Assembly: GCA_002315655.1 (NCBI GenBank)
Contig: DCHO01000065.1
Coordinates: 1-64,000 of the forward strand
Origin: Christensenella sp. UBA1750
Lineage (GTDB): Bacteria; Bacillota; Clostridia; Christensenellales; UBA1750
Length of the DNA stretch: 64,000 nucleotides
Direction of reading: 5' to 3'
Below are positions 16,415-25,383 of this stretch, in pieces. The notes below the pieces were generated by a model. It did not search any database, was not told where the DNA came from, and was given only the letters and a program-made list of their open reading frames with translations. Both the position numbers and the translations under genes were made by a program. How positions within the stretch are numbered: position 1 is the stretch's first letter; every line of letters begins with the position of its first letter.

Positions 16415-16915
16415 ATGAACCAGACCTTCACTTTCGCTTCCCTGCCGACCAGCCTTTCCGCTTTGCAGGCGTTGCCCGAAGCCAAGCTGGACACGCCCTT
16501 TATGACCTGCGCCCTTGCCCTTGCGGTGCTGTGCAACTATGGCGCCAGTGTTCCGGAGACCGTGCAGATGCTCAATTTCCTCAAAGGCCCCGCGCCGCTT
16601 TCCCCCTTTGAGCAGCAGTTCCTCCGCGACCGCTTCTCCGATGGCAAGACCTACAAGCCCTTCTCCTTCTTCGCCGGCGCGACCCCGCAGAACGGCTACA
16701 CGCCGACTGCGCCCTATACCATCACCGTTTCCGACAATCCCTATTCCTACACCTCCGACGGCCTGTGGGCGACGCTGTACGTCAAGTCCTCCGGCGCGGA
16801 TTCGCCCCGCCCCATGAAGTTCCGCAAAAAGCCCTCCACGAACCAATGGTTCCTAAACGACATCCAGTGCTTATCCGACATTCGCATCCCCACCGCTTCC
16901 GACCCGTGGGCATAA
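16415..16915 (+). CDS. conserved hypothetical protein (DUF6935-like)
   Basis: A 166-residue soluble protein. The first half is helical (CALALAVLCNYGASVPETVQ, LNFLKGPAPLSPFEQQFLRD). The second half is beta-rich, with NGYTPTAPYTITVSDNPYSY, LYVKSSGADSPRPMKFR and NQWFLNDIQCLSDIRIP. The motifs PLSPFEQQFLRDRF, DNPYSY and GADSPRP are, from memory, those of a Clostridia protein family labelled DUF6935; the number should be checked. AAGGAGGAGA at 16401-16410 fixes ATG 16415; an out-of-frame ATG at 16411 gives only a short frame. It is monocistronic between two terminators. Function unknown. Confidence 0.8.
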   Translation: MNQTFTFASLPTSLSALQALPEAKLDTPFMTCALALAVLCNYGASVPETVQMLNFLKGPAPLSPFEQQFLRDRFSDGKTYKPFSFFAGATPQNGYTPTAPYTITVSDNPYSYTSDGLWATLYVKSSGADSPRPMKFRKKPSTNQWFLNDIQCLSDIRIPTASDPWA

Positions 16916-16934
16916 TCGAACGACCATACAATTT

Positions 16935-16985
16935 TAAGGGGAACCATGCTTTCGGCTTGAAAGCGTGGTTCCCCTTACTGTTTTT
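16935..16985. terminator. bidirectional terminator
   Basis: 19-base stem TAAGGGGAACCATGCTTTC / GAAAGCGTGGTTCCCCTTA (one G-T pair) with T-rich flanks. It lies between the convergent DUF6935-like gene and the ABC exporter. Confidence 0.85.
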
Positions 16986-16995
16986 GATTCGTATT

Positions 16996-18828
16996 TTAGT
17001 GGAAGGCCGCTTCCACGGATTCCTGCTCGAACTGGCGCATATAGAGCGTGTAATACGCGCCCTTTTTCGCCATGAGCTGTTCATGCGTGCCGGACTCCAC
17101 AATCTTGCCGTCATCCACGACCAGGATCACATCCGCCTGTCTTATGGTGGACAAGCGGTGAGCGATCACGAAGGAAGTTCTGCCCTTCATCAGATGCTCG
17201 ATGGCGTTCTGGATCAGCCGCTCCGTGATGGTGTCAATGGAGGATGTGGCCTCATCCAGCACGAAGATGCGCGGATTCGCCAGCACCGCACGGGCAAAGG
17301 AGAGCAGCTGCTTGCCGCCGGTGGAGAGCAGGTCGCCGCCCTCGCCCACGTCGCTGTCGTAGCCTTTATCCATGGTGTTTATGATGGTGTCCGCCGAAAC
17401 CGCCTTGCAGGCCGCCTCGATTTCCTCCATCGTCGCGTCCGGGTTGCCGTAGCGCAGGTTTTCCAGCACCGTGCCGGAGAACAGGTGCGGCGTTTGCAGC
17501 ACATAGCCGATGTTGCTGTGCAGCCAGAGCTGGCTGCGCTCCCGCGCGTCCCTGCCGTCGATGAGCACCTGTCCTGCCGTCGGCTCAAAGAAGCGGCAGA
17601 CTAAGTTCACCAGCGTGGACTTGCCCGCGCCGGTCTCCCCGACAATGGCCACGTTCGTTCCCTGCGGCACTTTGAGATTGAAGTGCTCCAATATGTATTC
17701 GTCGCCGTCGGGATATTTGAAGGACACGTCCTTAAATTCAACGTCACCGTTGAGCGGCTCCCAGTTTTCCTTCTTCGGCTCAAAGGAATCGCCGTACTTC
17801 TCGACGACCTCCGGGGAATCCTCCACGTCGGAGTGGGTGTTCATCAGGTTGGTGAAGCGTTCGATGTTCACCTGCACATCAATGAAGTTGGAAATGATGC
17901 GCACAATGGTCTGAATCGGCTCCATCAGCCCTAATGCGTAGTTCATAAACACGGACAGCGTGCCGATCTCCATCAAACCCTGCAGGGTGATCTTTCCCCC
18001 GCGCCACAGCACGATGGCCATGGCCAGCGAAGCCATGAACATGACGATGGAAATGAAGGTGGCGCGCAGCCGGGCGGTCTTGACCGAGGTGAACTTCATT
18101 TCATCCGAGGTCTCCACAAAGGCCTCATCCATCTTGTCCTCAATAACCAGCGTCTTGGAGGTCTTCGCGCCCGTGATGCCCTCGTTGAAGTTCGAGGTAA
18201 TGTGGGAATTGATCTCGCGCACCTTGCGATGGAGCTTGGTCAGTTTTTTCTGGAAAAACACAGCAACAAAGGTGATGATGGGCGTTAGTGCCACAACCCA
18301 CAGCGCCAGCTTCCAGTTGATGATGAACATGATGAGGATTGCACCCAGCAGGTACGTCACCTGCCAGGTAATGTCCATCATACCCCAGGCCATGAGACCC
18401 GAAATGCGGTTGGTGTCCGACATGACGCGGGCATGAATGTAGCCCACGGAGTTCTGGTTGAAGTAGGAAAAGGACAGCGTCTGCAAATGGTTGAAGGATT
18501 CGCGCTTCAGATCGCGGCTCAAATTCATTTCAATTAAAGATGCCTGATAGCCGTCCACCATGGAGGAAATGATCTGCACCACAATGACCAGCGAATACAC
18601 AAGGATGAACTTCCCCAACCCCTCCAGCGTGTTTTTTGCAATGAAGTTGTTGATGGCGTATTTCTGGAACAGTGGGAAGCAGATGTCGATCACGCCGTTG
18701 AGCAGCACCAGCGACACCATGCACAGGATGATGCCCTTGTACCTTTTGAGGAACGGAAACAGAAGCGGAATGCCGAACCATTTTAAGCGAATCTGCTTTT
18801 CGTCTTCTTTTTTCATCTGTTCAGACAT
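16996..18828 (-). CDS. heterodimeric ABC exporter subunit, ATPase-competent half
   Basis: A 610-residue half-transporter with six membrane helices (residues ~30-320) and a C-terminal nucleotide-binding domain. Walker A is GETGAGKST, Walker B FVLDEATS has the catalytic glutamate, and the switch histidine is in FVIAHRLST. The signature is altered to LLSTGGKQ instead of LSGGQ. This is the pattern of the half that supplies the working Walker site in heterodimeric exporters. The start MSEQMKKEDEK overlaps the partner's stop by one base (TAATG), so the subunits are translationally coupled. Substrate unknown; drugs, peptides or lipids are all possible. Confidence 0.9.
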   Translation of the reverse strand: MSEQMKKEDEKQIRLKWFGIPLLFPFLKRYKGIILCMVSLVLLNGVIDICFPLFQKYAINNFIAKNTLEGLGKFILVYSLVIVVQIISSMVDGYQASLIEMNLSRDLKRESFNHLQTLSFSYFNQNSVGYIHARVMSDTNRISGLMAWGMMDITWQVTYLLGAILIMFIINWKLALWVVALTPIITFVAVFFQKKLTKLHRKVREINSHITSNFNEGITGAKTSKTLVIEDKMDEAFVETSDEMKFTSVKTARLRATFISIVMFMASLAMAIVLWRGGKITLQGLMEIGTLSVFMNYALGLMEPIQTIVRIISNFIDVQVNIERFTNLMNTHSDVEDSPEVVEKYGDSFEPKKENWEPLNGDVEFKDVSFKYPDGDEYILEHFNLKVPQGTNVAIVGETGAGKSTLVNLVCRFFEPTAGQVLIDGRDARERSQLWLHSNIGYVLQTPHLFSGTVLENLRYGNPDATMEEIEAACKAVSADTIINTMDKGYDSDVGEGGDLLSTGGKQLLSFARAVLANPRIFVLDEATSSIDTITERLIQNAIEHLMKGRTSFVIAHRLSTIRQADVILVVDDGKIVESGTHEQLMAKKGAYYTLYMRQFEQESVEAAFH

Positions 18829-20642
18829 TATTCCGTCACCTCGCAATTCATCTGCATATTGTAAATGCTGCGGTAGATACCCTCCTGCTGCAGCAGCTCC
18901 TCATGGGTGCCCATCTGCTTCACTTCGCCCTTGTCCAGCACAAGGATGCAGTCCGCACTCATCAAAGTGGTTACTCTGTGGGAAATGAGGATCACGGTTC
19001 CTTTGCCCAAATGCTCGTGGAGCTGGGCGCGGATCTTGGCGTCGGTCTCCGCATCCACGGCGGACATGGAATCGTCAAAGATCATGATGGGCGCGTTCTG
19101 GGTCAGCATCCGCGCCACGGCGGTTCTCTGCTTCTGTCCGCCGGAGAGCGTCACACCGCGCTCGCCCACCTCGGTCTCATAGCCTTTTGTAAAGCCCATG
19201 ATGGCGTCGTCCACACAGGCAATCGAGGCTGCCCGGCGAATCAGCTCCATCTTCATGGCGCGTTCGGTGATGCCGATGTTCTCCCCGATGGTCTTGGAGA
19301 ACAGGAACGGCTCCTGCAAGCACATTCCGATGTTCTTTCTTAGGTGGGAAGCCTTGATGTCCCGCACATCCACCCCACCGATTGTGATGCGTCCGTGGCC
19401 TTCGGGAATTTCATAAAGGCGATTGAGCAGATACATCATGGTGGACTTGCCGGAAGATGTGGGGCCCAAGATGGCAAAGGTCTTGCCGGCGGGAATGGTG
19501 AAATTCATGTGCTTTAAGATGGGCTTGGCCTCATCGTAGGCAAAGTTCACGTTCTCAAAGCAAATGTCCTGGTTCATGTCGGGCTCCTGTGCGCCCTCTC
19601 TGTCGTGCTCCTCCTCGGACTCCATGATGTACTTGATACGGTCAATGGAAACACCCGCCTTGGACATATCCGCAATGGTTCTGCCCAGCTGGCGCACCGG
19701 CCAGGTCAGCATGGCGTTGTAGGACACAAAGGCGATAAACTCGCCCGCGGTCATCTGCCCGCGCACGCACAGAATCGAACCGAACACGATAATCAGCATG
19801 ACCTGCACGCAGCTCATCAAATCGCCCGCGCCCCAGAAATAGGACAGCAGCAGGCAGAGCTTGATCCACATATTCGTGTAGATGTTGTTCTGCTTTTCAA
19901 AGCGGTCTTTTTCGTACTTTTCCCGCCCGAACGCCCGTACCACGCGCACGCCGGTCAGATTCTCCTGCGCAATGGTGGAGAGCACGCCCTCCGCCTCGTC
20001 CGCCTCGGTAAAATGGTCGGAAATCTTCTTGTGGAAGATGAGTGAATAGCCCGTAATGATGGGAATGGACACCATGGCGATAATGGAGAGCTTCAGATTC
20101 ATGGCAACCATGAAGGACAGCGACAGCGCAACCAGGATGCAGATGCGCACCACGTTCATGAACTGCTCGGTGACAAAGTTGCGCACCGTCTCCACGTCGG
20201 AGGTGCAGCGCTGGATGATGTCGCCGGTCTGGTTCTTCATGTGCCAGTCAAAGGGCAGTCTCTGAATGTGCTCAAAGAGTTTATTTCTAATTGTATAAGT
20301 AAATGTCTCGGCGGCTCTTGCGGAAGCCACCATCTGAATGTAGCGGAAAACGCCCGTCACCAGCGCCACCGTAACAATGGCGATTGCCAGAATGATGAGG
20401 TTTTTCCGCAGCACGGAAACGCCGCCCATGCTCTCTATCCAGGCAATCATCATGCGCGGCACGGTCATTTCCTTCCCGTCGATCACGCTGTCCACGGTCA
20501 GTTTGATAATCTGCGGGGTGATCATTTCCAGCAGCGTGATGGTGAGGGATGCCAGAACGGAAAGGATATAAAACCGCTTGCTTCCCTTCAAAAACTGCCA
20601 GATCATCGAAAAGCGGGTGACGCCCGTTTTTTTGTTGCTCAT
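18828..20642 (-). CDS. heterodimeric ABC exporter subunit, degenerate-site half
   Basis: A 604-residue half-transporter, first gene of the pair. Six membrane helices span residues ~20-310. Its nucleotide-binding domain has Walker A GPTSSGKST and the intact signature LSGGQKQR. Walker B reads MIFDDSMSAVD, with aspartate where the catalytic glutamate should be, so its own ATP site is expected to be inactive. This complements the other subunit, giving one working and one degenerate ATP site as in TM287/288 and BmrCD. GGAGG seven bases upstream fixes ATG 20642; the longer open frame upstream is not supported. Confidence 0.9.
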   Translation of the reverse strand: MSNKKTGVTRFSMIWQFLKGSKRFYILSVLASLTITLLEMITPQIIKLTVDSVIDGKEMTVPRMMIAWIESMGGVSVLRKNLIILAIAIVTVALVTGVFRYIQMVASARAAETFTYTIRNKLFEHIQRLPFDWHMKNQTGDIIQRCTSDVETVRNFVTEQFMNVVRICILVALSLSFMVAMNLKLSIIAMVSIPIITGYSLIFHKKISDHFTEADEAEGVLSTIAQENLTGVRVVRAFGREKYEKDRFEKQNNIYTNMWIKLCLLLSYFWGAGDLMSCVQVMLIIVFGSILCVRGQMTAGEFIAFVSYNAMLTWPVRQLGRTIADMSKAGVSIDRIKYIMESEEEHDREGAQEPDMNQDICFENVNFAYDEAKPILKHMNFTIPAGKTFAILGPTSSGKSTMMYLLNRLYEIPEGHGRITIGGVDVRDIKASHLRKNIGMCLQEPFLFSKTIGENIGITERAMKMELIRRAASIACVDDAIMGFTKGYETEVGERGVTLSGGQKQRTAVARMLTQNAPIMIFDDSMSAVDAETDAKIRAQLHEHLGKGTVILISHRVTTLMSADCILVLDKGEVKQMGTHEELLQQEGIYRSIYNMQMNCEVTE

Positions 20643-20697
20643 AAATCCTCCAAATGCACAATAATACCCCTGAATGCGGGCTTTACATCCTCTCCAC

Positions 20698-20725
20698 TTT
20701 ATCATATTCGCCTTTGAATTGTCAA
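20698..20725 (-). promoter_or_regulatory. possible promoter of the ABC exporter operon
   Basis: Minus strand perfect TTGACA (20720-20725), 16-base spacer, weak -10 GATAAA (20698-20703), 55 bases before the start. Confidence 0.4.
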
Positions 20726-20901
20726 CCAACCAAAGCATACTTTCGGCCTTTTCCCATAAGTCTTTAGGGACACAAAAGCCCGCCGAAGCCTTTACAGAAA
20801 CTGACAAAACCTTATTCCTGATTTTTACTTTGCCGCAATAACGCGATAATGTGTGTTTTTTATAGTATTATAGGAAACTTTTACTGGAAGGAGGATGCTT
20901 T

Positions 20902-22215
20902 GTGAGAATGTTCAAGCGATTTGTGCTGCTCTCTTTGGGGCTTGCACTGCTGCTTCTGTCCTCCTGCGCCTCCGCCGGGGTGTCCGCCGTTCTTCCGACC
21001 GCTTATGTGGAAAACACGCCGGAGGTCAACGAAACCGTGCGCGTTCTGCACATCTGGCCGGAACAGGATGCGCTTTTCGAAGAAATTCTCGGCAAGGCCG
21101 CAAAGGAAAACGGCTTTGCGGTGTCCGTTTCCTCCGTCAAGTTCGGCACGAGCCTGACCACCCTGCGCGCCGCTCATGCTGCCGACGCCATGTACGACCT
21201 TTTTGCCTACCGCTTTGAGGATTTCTACACGCTGAAAAGCGAAGGGCTCCTATATGACCTCTCCGATTCCATAAACGCTCTGAATGCGGATTTTTACCCC
21301 AACGCCATAAAGCAGTACACCGAAAACGACGCGCTCTACGGCATCCCCTACACGGCAGGCGGTCAGGTGATTCTCTACAATCGGGACTATTTTGAAAGCT
21401 ACGGCTGGAAGCTTCCCGAGGATCAGGACAGCTTCGTGCAGCTGATGAAGGACATTCTGTCCAGCGGCTTTACGCCACTTTCCCTCTCCGGCAAACCCAA
21501 CGGAAATCAGCTGAACAACCTCCTTTCCGCTCTGACCGAAAACCGGCTCTCCGAAGACGATCTTCTTGACGATCCCCTGTATTTGACCGGGCGCTTCACG
21601 GACTGGGGCGGCAAGCTCGCCATGAGTGCCGTCACCGTCAAGCGTTGGAGCGGCAGCGGCTTTTTCGGTGACAGCGAACTGGCCTTAGATGATGACGCTT
21701 CCATTTCCGCCTTTCTGTCCGGTCAGTCCGCCATGCTCTATATCGACTTATCCGACTTAAATCTCCTTTCCTCCGCCGAGCATTTCGGGGATTTTGCCAT
21801 CGGCGCGTTCCTGCTTCCGCCCTGTGAAAAGGGGCAGGAGCAGCTCTTCTCCGGCTCCGGCTTCCACACTGCCATAGGTGTGTGGAGCGAAACGGAATAT
21901 ACAGAAGAAACCGCCGCTCTCTTATCCGCACTCAATAAAAAGGACAATCTCACCGCCTTTGCGAACGCTTCCTGCAGCCTCATGGCGGCAAAGGGCATTG
22001 CCTATGAAGGCGACCTACTGCCTCTCCTTTCCCCATATCTGGAAGCAGCCGGCAGCCACCCGGTTCGCCCGGACTTTTACATGAAGAACGTCTCCGATCT
22101 ATCTGCCCAGCTTTTTGTGGACTATTTAACCTCCGACATGACGGCGGACGATCTGGAGCAGAACTTTTCCACAATCCGGCGAACCGCGTTTGAACAGTCC
22201 GACCGCAGCAAATAA
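20902..22215 (+). CDS. extracellular solute-binding lipoprotein, orphan
   Basis: A 437-residue ABC substrate-binding protein of the family-1 (maltose-type) fold. The signal peptide ends in a lipobox (LLLLSSC), so it should be lipid-anchored outside the cell. Hallmarks are DALYGIPYTAGGQVILYNRD and FLSGQSAMLYIDLSDL. The GTG at 20902 is the likely start because GGAGG lies seven bases before it; an ATG two codons later is too far from it. No permease or ATPase gene lies beside it and a terminator follows directly. It either serves a transporter encoded elsewhere or acts as a stand-alone sensor or scavenger. Ligand unknown. Confidence 0.85.
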   Translation: MRMFKRFVLLSLGLALLLLSSCASAGVSAVLPTAYVENTPEVNETVRVLHIWPEQDALFEEILGKAAKENGFAVSVSSVKFGTSLTTLRAAHAADAMYDLFAYRFEDFYTLKSEGLLYDLSDSINALNADFYPNAIKQYTENDALYGIPYTAGGQVILYNRDYFESYGWKLPEDQDSFVQLMKDILSSGFTPLSLSGKPNGNQLNNLLSALTENRLSEDDLLDDPLYLTGRFTDWGGKLAMSAVTVKRWSGSGFFGDSELALDDDASISAFLSGQSAMLYIDLSDLNLLSSAEHFGDFAIGAFLLPPCEKGQEQLFSGSGFHTAIGVWSETEYTEETAALLSALNKKDNLTAFANASCSLMAAKGIAYEGDLLPLLSPYLEAAGSHPVRPDFYMKNVSDLSAQLFVDYLTSDMTADDLEQNFSTIRRTAFEQSDRSK

Positions 22216-22245
22216 ACGGCATTTTCATCCAACTATCCGCATCTG

Positions 22246-22272
22246 ACCGGGAGCAAAAACTCCCGGTTTTTT
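22246..22272 (+). terminator. rho-independent terminator
   Basis: Stem ACCGGGAG / CTCCCGGT with a short loop and six Ts. Confidence 0.9.
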
Positions 22273-22300
22273 CAATCTTGTAACACATAAAGGAGATAAA

Positions 22301-22329
22301 TTGACCCTCCCTCATTTCTGTGCTATACT
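22301..22329 (+). promoter_or_regulatory. sigma-A promoter of the CapA-like gene
   Basis: TTGACC (22301-22306), 17-base spacer, TATACT (22324-22329), 25 bases before the start. Confidence 0.75.
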
Positions 22330-22354
22330 GCAAGCAAGTAAACTGAAAGGTCGT

Positions 22355-23650
22355 ATGCCTATGCTATATACACGAAACAAACCGCATAAAAGAAAGCCGA
22401 ATTGGAAGAATATACTGCTCACCTGCTTGTGTCTCGTCGTGGTAATTGTCGGCGCCGGGCTGCTTATCTCTGCAAATTCCAAGAGCGAGAAAATTCCGCC
22501 CGCGCCCACGCCGGGCATTGATGAGACCCCTGTTCCGACAGCAACGCCCGAGCCCACGCAGCCCCCCACCGCGACGCCTGCTCCAACGGATGAAGCCACA
22601 CAGCAGCCCACAGAGGCACCCACGCCGGAGCCCACGCCCCGCGGCAGCGGCGTGCAAAGCGTCACCTTCGGCGCGGTCGGCGACATTGTGATGCACGGGC
22701 AGGTGCTGCAGGCGGCAAAGAGCGGCAATTCTTATGATTTCACCAAGTTCTTTGACCGCATCGTGCCGTACATCTCCTGGCAGGACTTTACCATCGCCAA
22801 CCTGGAATGTTCCATCGCCGAAAAAGGCTTTGATGAGGATAAGGCTCCCGAAGCGCTGCTTTCCGCCATGAAAGAAGCGGGCATTGACGTTGTGGCACTC
22901 TCCAATGAGATAAATGCCACTTCCGGCGCAGAAGCCTTTGCCTACACGACCTCCGCTGTGGAAAACAACGGGCTGCTCCCCGTCGGCACGGAAAATGTTC
23001 GCATCCTCACCAAGGATGCCATGCGCATCGCAGTGCTCAATTATGTGGAGGATCCCGGCACCGAGGAATCCGCTACCCACGTTCTTACCGAGGACAACAT
23101 CGCCGCCGACATTTCCTATGTCATGGACAACGATGTGGACTTTGTGATCGCCTACATCCATTGGGGCGACAGCGGCAAAGCCGAAGTAACCGAAACCCAG
23201 AAGCAGTGGGCGTCCTACCTGGCCGAGTCCGGTGTGGATGTGATCTTGGGCAGCCACGCTCATGTAGTGCAGTCCATGGAAATGCTGGAAGGCGCGTCCG
23301 GCCACAAGACCTTGGTGGTCTACGGCCTGGGCAACTTTGAATCCCCCTACCGCAACAACGGCGCGGATGCCGGCGTGATTCTGAACTTCACCTTAACCAA
23401 AGACTTTGACAACGGCACCCTGTCCATTTCCGATGTCACCTACGCTCCCACCTTCACCCTCAAATATTCCTCCGTCGGCAAGTATTCCATCGAGATCATG
23501 TCCGCCGTGGAATACAGCGACAAGAAATACCAGAACATGAGCTTAGATGACCGCGCCCGCGTGGCCGCCATCCCTGCCGAGATTCAGGCGACCTTGGGCA
23601 CCGAGATCGGCACCATGGAGACCGAAATCCGCAAACTTCCGACAGAGTAA
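22355..23650 (+). CDS. membrane-anchored CapA/PgsA-type metallophosphatase-like protein
   Basis: A 431-residue protein. Residues ~15-35 form a signal anchor, ~45-95 a Pro/Thr/Glu-rich linker (TPEPTQPPTATPAPT), and the rest a CapA fold (poly-gamma-glutamate capsule protein family). Seen motifs are GAVGDIVMHGQV, IANLECS, AYIHWGDSG and GSHAHVVQSMEM. The family's usual NNH motif is replaced by SNEINATSG, so one metal-ligand histidine seems lost. The protein should sit outside the membrane. The start is uncertain between 22355 and 22361; the Shine-Dalgarno (GAAAGG) fits both poorly. No capBC genes are nearby, so a role in cell-wall or polymer metabolism is a guess. Confidence 0.83.
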   Translation: MPMLYTRNKPHKRKPNWKNILLTCLCLVVVIVGAGLLISANSKSEKIPPAPTPGIDETPVPTATPEPTQPPTATPAPTDEATQQPTEAPTPEPTPRGSGVQSVTFGAVGDIVMHGQVLQAAKSGNSYDFTKFFDRIVPYISWQDFTIANLECSIAEKGFDEDKAPEALLSAMKEAGIDVVALSNEINATSGAEAFAYTTSAVENNGLLPVGTENVRILTKDAMRIAVLNYVEDPGTEESATHVLTEDNIAADISYVMDNDVDFVIAYIHWGDSGKAEVTETQKQWASYLAESGVDVILGSHAHVVQSMEMLEGASGHKTLVVYGLGNFESPYRNNGADAGVILNFTLTKDFDNGTLSISDVTYAPTFTLKYSSVGKYSIEIMSAVEYSDKKYQNMSLDDRARVAAIPAEIQATLGTEIGTMETEIRKLPTE

Positions 23651-23654
23651 AATT

Positions 23655-23700
23655 CATCCTCCCGTTTCCGTAAGGATGCGGGAGGATGCTTTCTGTTTTA
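23655..23700. terminator. bidirectional terminator
   Basis: Stem CATCCTCCCG (23655-23664) with CGGGAGGATG (23679-23688) and a T-rich tail, between convergent genes. Confidence 0.75.
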
Positions 23701-24396
23701 TTACATCATCAACATCTTTTCCAGATCGGTGACGTGCCCGTGGTCGTTGAAGCGGTTGAGCTCCGGCAACACAAATTCGCCTTCTTTTCCCTTGAAGCAG
23801 AACTCGGTGATGCCCGTGAAGGTGTATTCCGAGGCCGCAAAGAGGTAAAACAGCGGCACGTTCATTAGGTGGGAGAACAGGCAGGTGCCCGAACCGTGGT
23901 GTGCAAAGAGCGCAACGTTGTCTTCATTTTCGCGGATGCAGCGATAGCCGATGCCCTCGCGCCGGTACCCGAGGCTTTCCATCCAATTATCGGATTCCGC
24001 AACAATGCGCTCATAGCAGCCTTTCAGCGTGCTGTTCGTCCAGGAGGGCAGATTTTCCTGGTCTATGTGAAGCAGGTCAATGCCTTCTTTGGTCATGGCG
24101 CGGCTCACCAGCCACGGGTGATAGATTTGCGGATTTTCCTTGGATTCCGACGTTTCCTCCACAGGCTTCCATGAAACCTCGTGCATGAAATCAAGAATCG
24201 TCACCGGCATCCCTAACTTTTCTGCCGTGGGCGCAGCCGTCTCCTTCGCTCTGCCGTAGGAGGAGGAGAAAATTTGCTTTATGTCTTCCTCTGCGACCAG
24301 TCGCTTGGAGACCGCCTCTGCTTGCACCCTACCCTTTTCCGTCAAGCAGTCGTTCGCATAGTCCGGGTGCCCATGGCGCACAAACAACAGTTTCAT
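23701..24396 (-). CDS. histidine phosphatase family protein
   Basis: A 231-residue phosphoglycerate-mutase-like phosphatase. The RHG motif (R7 H8 G9 in LLFVRHGHPDY) gives the phospho-accepting histidine, SSSYGRAKETA the second arginine, and FAHHGSGTCLF the second catalytic histidine. It is soluble. Family members dephosphorylate sugar phosphates, nucleotides or alpha-ribazole phosphate; the substrate cannot be called. It is monocistronic and divergent from the RNA methylase gene. Confidence 0.88.
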   Translation of the reverse strand: MKLLFVRHGHPDYANDCLTEKGRVQAEAVSKRLVAEEDIKQIFSSSYGRAKETAAPTAEKLGMPVTILDFMHEVSWKPVEETSESKENPQIYHPWLVSRAMTKEGIDLLHIDQENLPSWTNSTLKGCYERIVAESDNWMESLGYRREGIGYRCIRENEDNVALFAHHGSGTCLFSHLMNVPLFYLFAASEYTFTGITEFCFKGKEGEFVLPELNRFNDHGHVTDLEKMLMM

Positions 24397-24482
24397 AAGC
24401 CAACCTCATTTCTATATTTGTATCTCCATTTTACCGAATTTTGCTGTGAAAAACAAGTGATTTTGACCGAATCGGAGGATTT

Positions 24483-25322
24483 ATGCCGCATATCATTGAA
24501 ATACACGACCTTAAAGACGCCCGCCTTGACCCTTATGTGCGGCTCACCGAAAGCCAGCTGCGCAATAAGCAGTCGAAGGACAAGGGCATTTTCATCGCGG
24601 AGAGCATGAAGGTCATTTCCCACGCGCTGGAAAACCATAGTAAGCCCCTCTCCTTCCTCATGGAAGACCGCCAGTACCGCAATCTGCCGGAGGGCTTTCT
24701 CGATACCTTACCCGACATTCCCGTTTTCGTGGGAAAGCGCGAGCTGCTGTCCTCCCTCACCGGCTACGCCTTAACCCGGGGGATTCTCTGCGCCATGGAG
24801 CGTCCGGAACCCAACGACCCCGCTGCCATTCTTGCCACCGCCAAGCGGGTCGCGGTGCTGGAAGGCATCATCGACCCCACCAACGTGGGCGCGATTCTGC
24901 GCTCCGCCGCAGCCCTTGGCATGGACGCGGTGCTGCTCTCCCCCACCTGCTGCGACCCGCTGCACCGCCGCGCCGTGCGGGTCAGCATGGGCACGGTGTT
25001 TCAGGTGCCTTGGGCATATCTCTCGGAGGATTCCCACCTGTGGCCGCAGAACGGCTTATCCCTTTTGAAACAGCATGGCTTCTCCACCGCCGCCCTTGCC
25101 CTGACGAGCGATTCCATCTCCCTATCCGACCCAATCCTCAAATCCGAAGAGAAGCTCGCCCTGTTCCTCGGCACAGAAGGGGACGGACTGCTTCCCGAAA
25201 CCATCTCCGGCTGTGACCACACCGTTCTCATCCCCATGACCCACGGGGTCGATTCCCTCAACGTGGCGGCGGCCTCCGCCGTGGCCTTCTGGGAGCTGAA
25301 CAAAGACAGCCTTGCAAAATAG
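24483..25322 (+). CDS. TrmH/SpoU-family RNA 2'-O-methyltransferase
   Basis: A 279-residue SPOUT methyltransferase. The N-terminal ~95 residues (SKDKGIFIAESMKVI) form the substrate-binding part. The C-terminal domain has the three SpoU motifs: EGIIDPTNVGAILRSAAALG, FLGTEGDGL and IPMTHGVDSLNVAAASAVA. These bind SAM in the trefoil knot. The target is 2'-O of a ribose in rRNA or tRNA; which one is unknown. TCGGAGGATTT precedes the ATG. The gene is 61 bases upstream of the M42 peptidase on the same strand and is probably co-transcribed with it. Confidence 0.9.
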   Translation: MPHIIEIHDLKDARLDPYVRLTESQLRNKQSKDKGIFIAESMKVISHALENHSKPLSFLMEDRQYRNLPEGFLDTLPDIPVFVGKRELLSSLTGYALTRGILCAMERPEPNDPAAILATAKRVAVLEGIIDPTNVGAILRSAAALGMDAVLLSPTCCDPLHRRAVRVSMGTVFQVPWAYLSEDSHLWPQNGLSLLKQHGFSTAALALTSDSISLSDPILKSEEKLALFLGTEGDGLLPETISGCDHTVLIPMTHGVDSLNVAAASAVAFWELNKDSLAK

Positions 25323-25383
25323 CAGGAAAAACGCACCCGCCCGCAGAATTTATCCAACAACAATGAATTCGGAGGAATTTCCC

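Noticed and set aside
20902..23650. Solute-binding protein and CapA-like gene as one operon
   Set aside because: A strong terminator and a separate TTGACC-N17-TATACT promoter lie between them.
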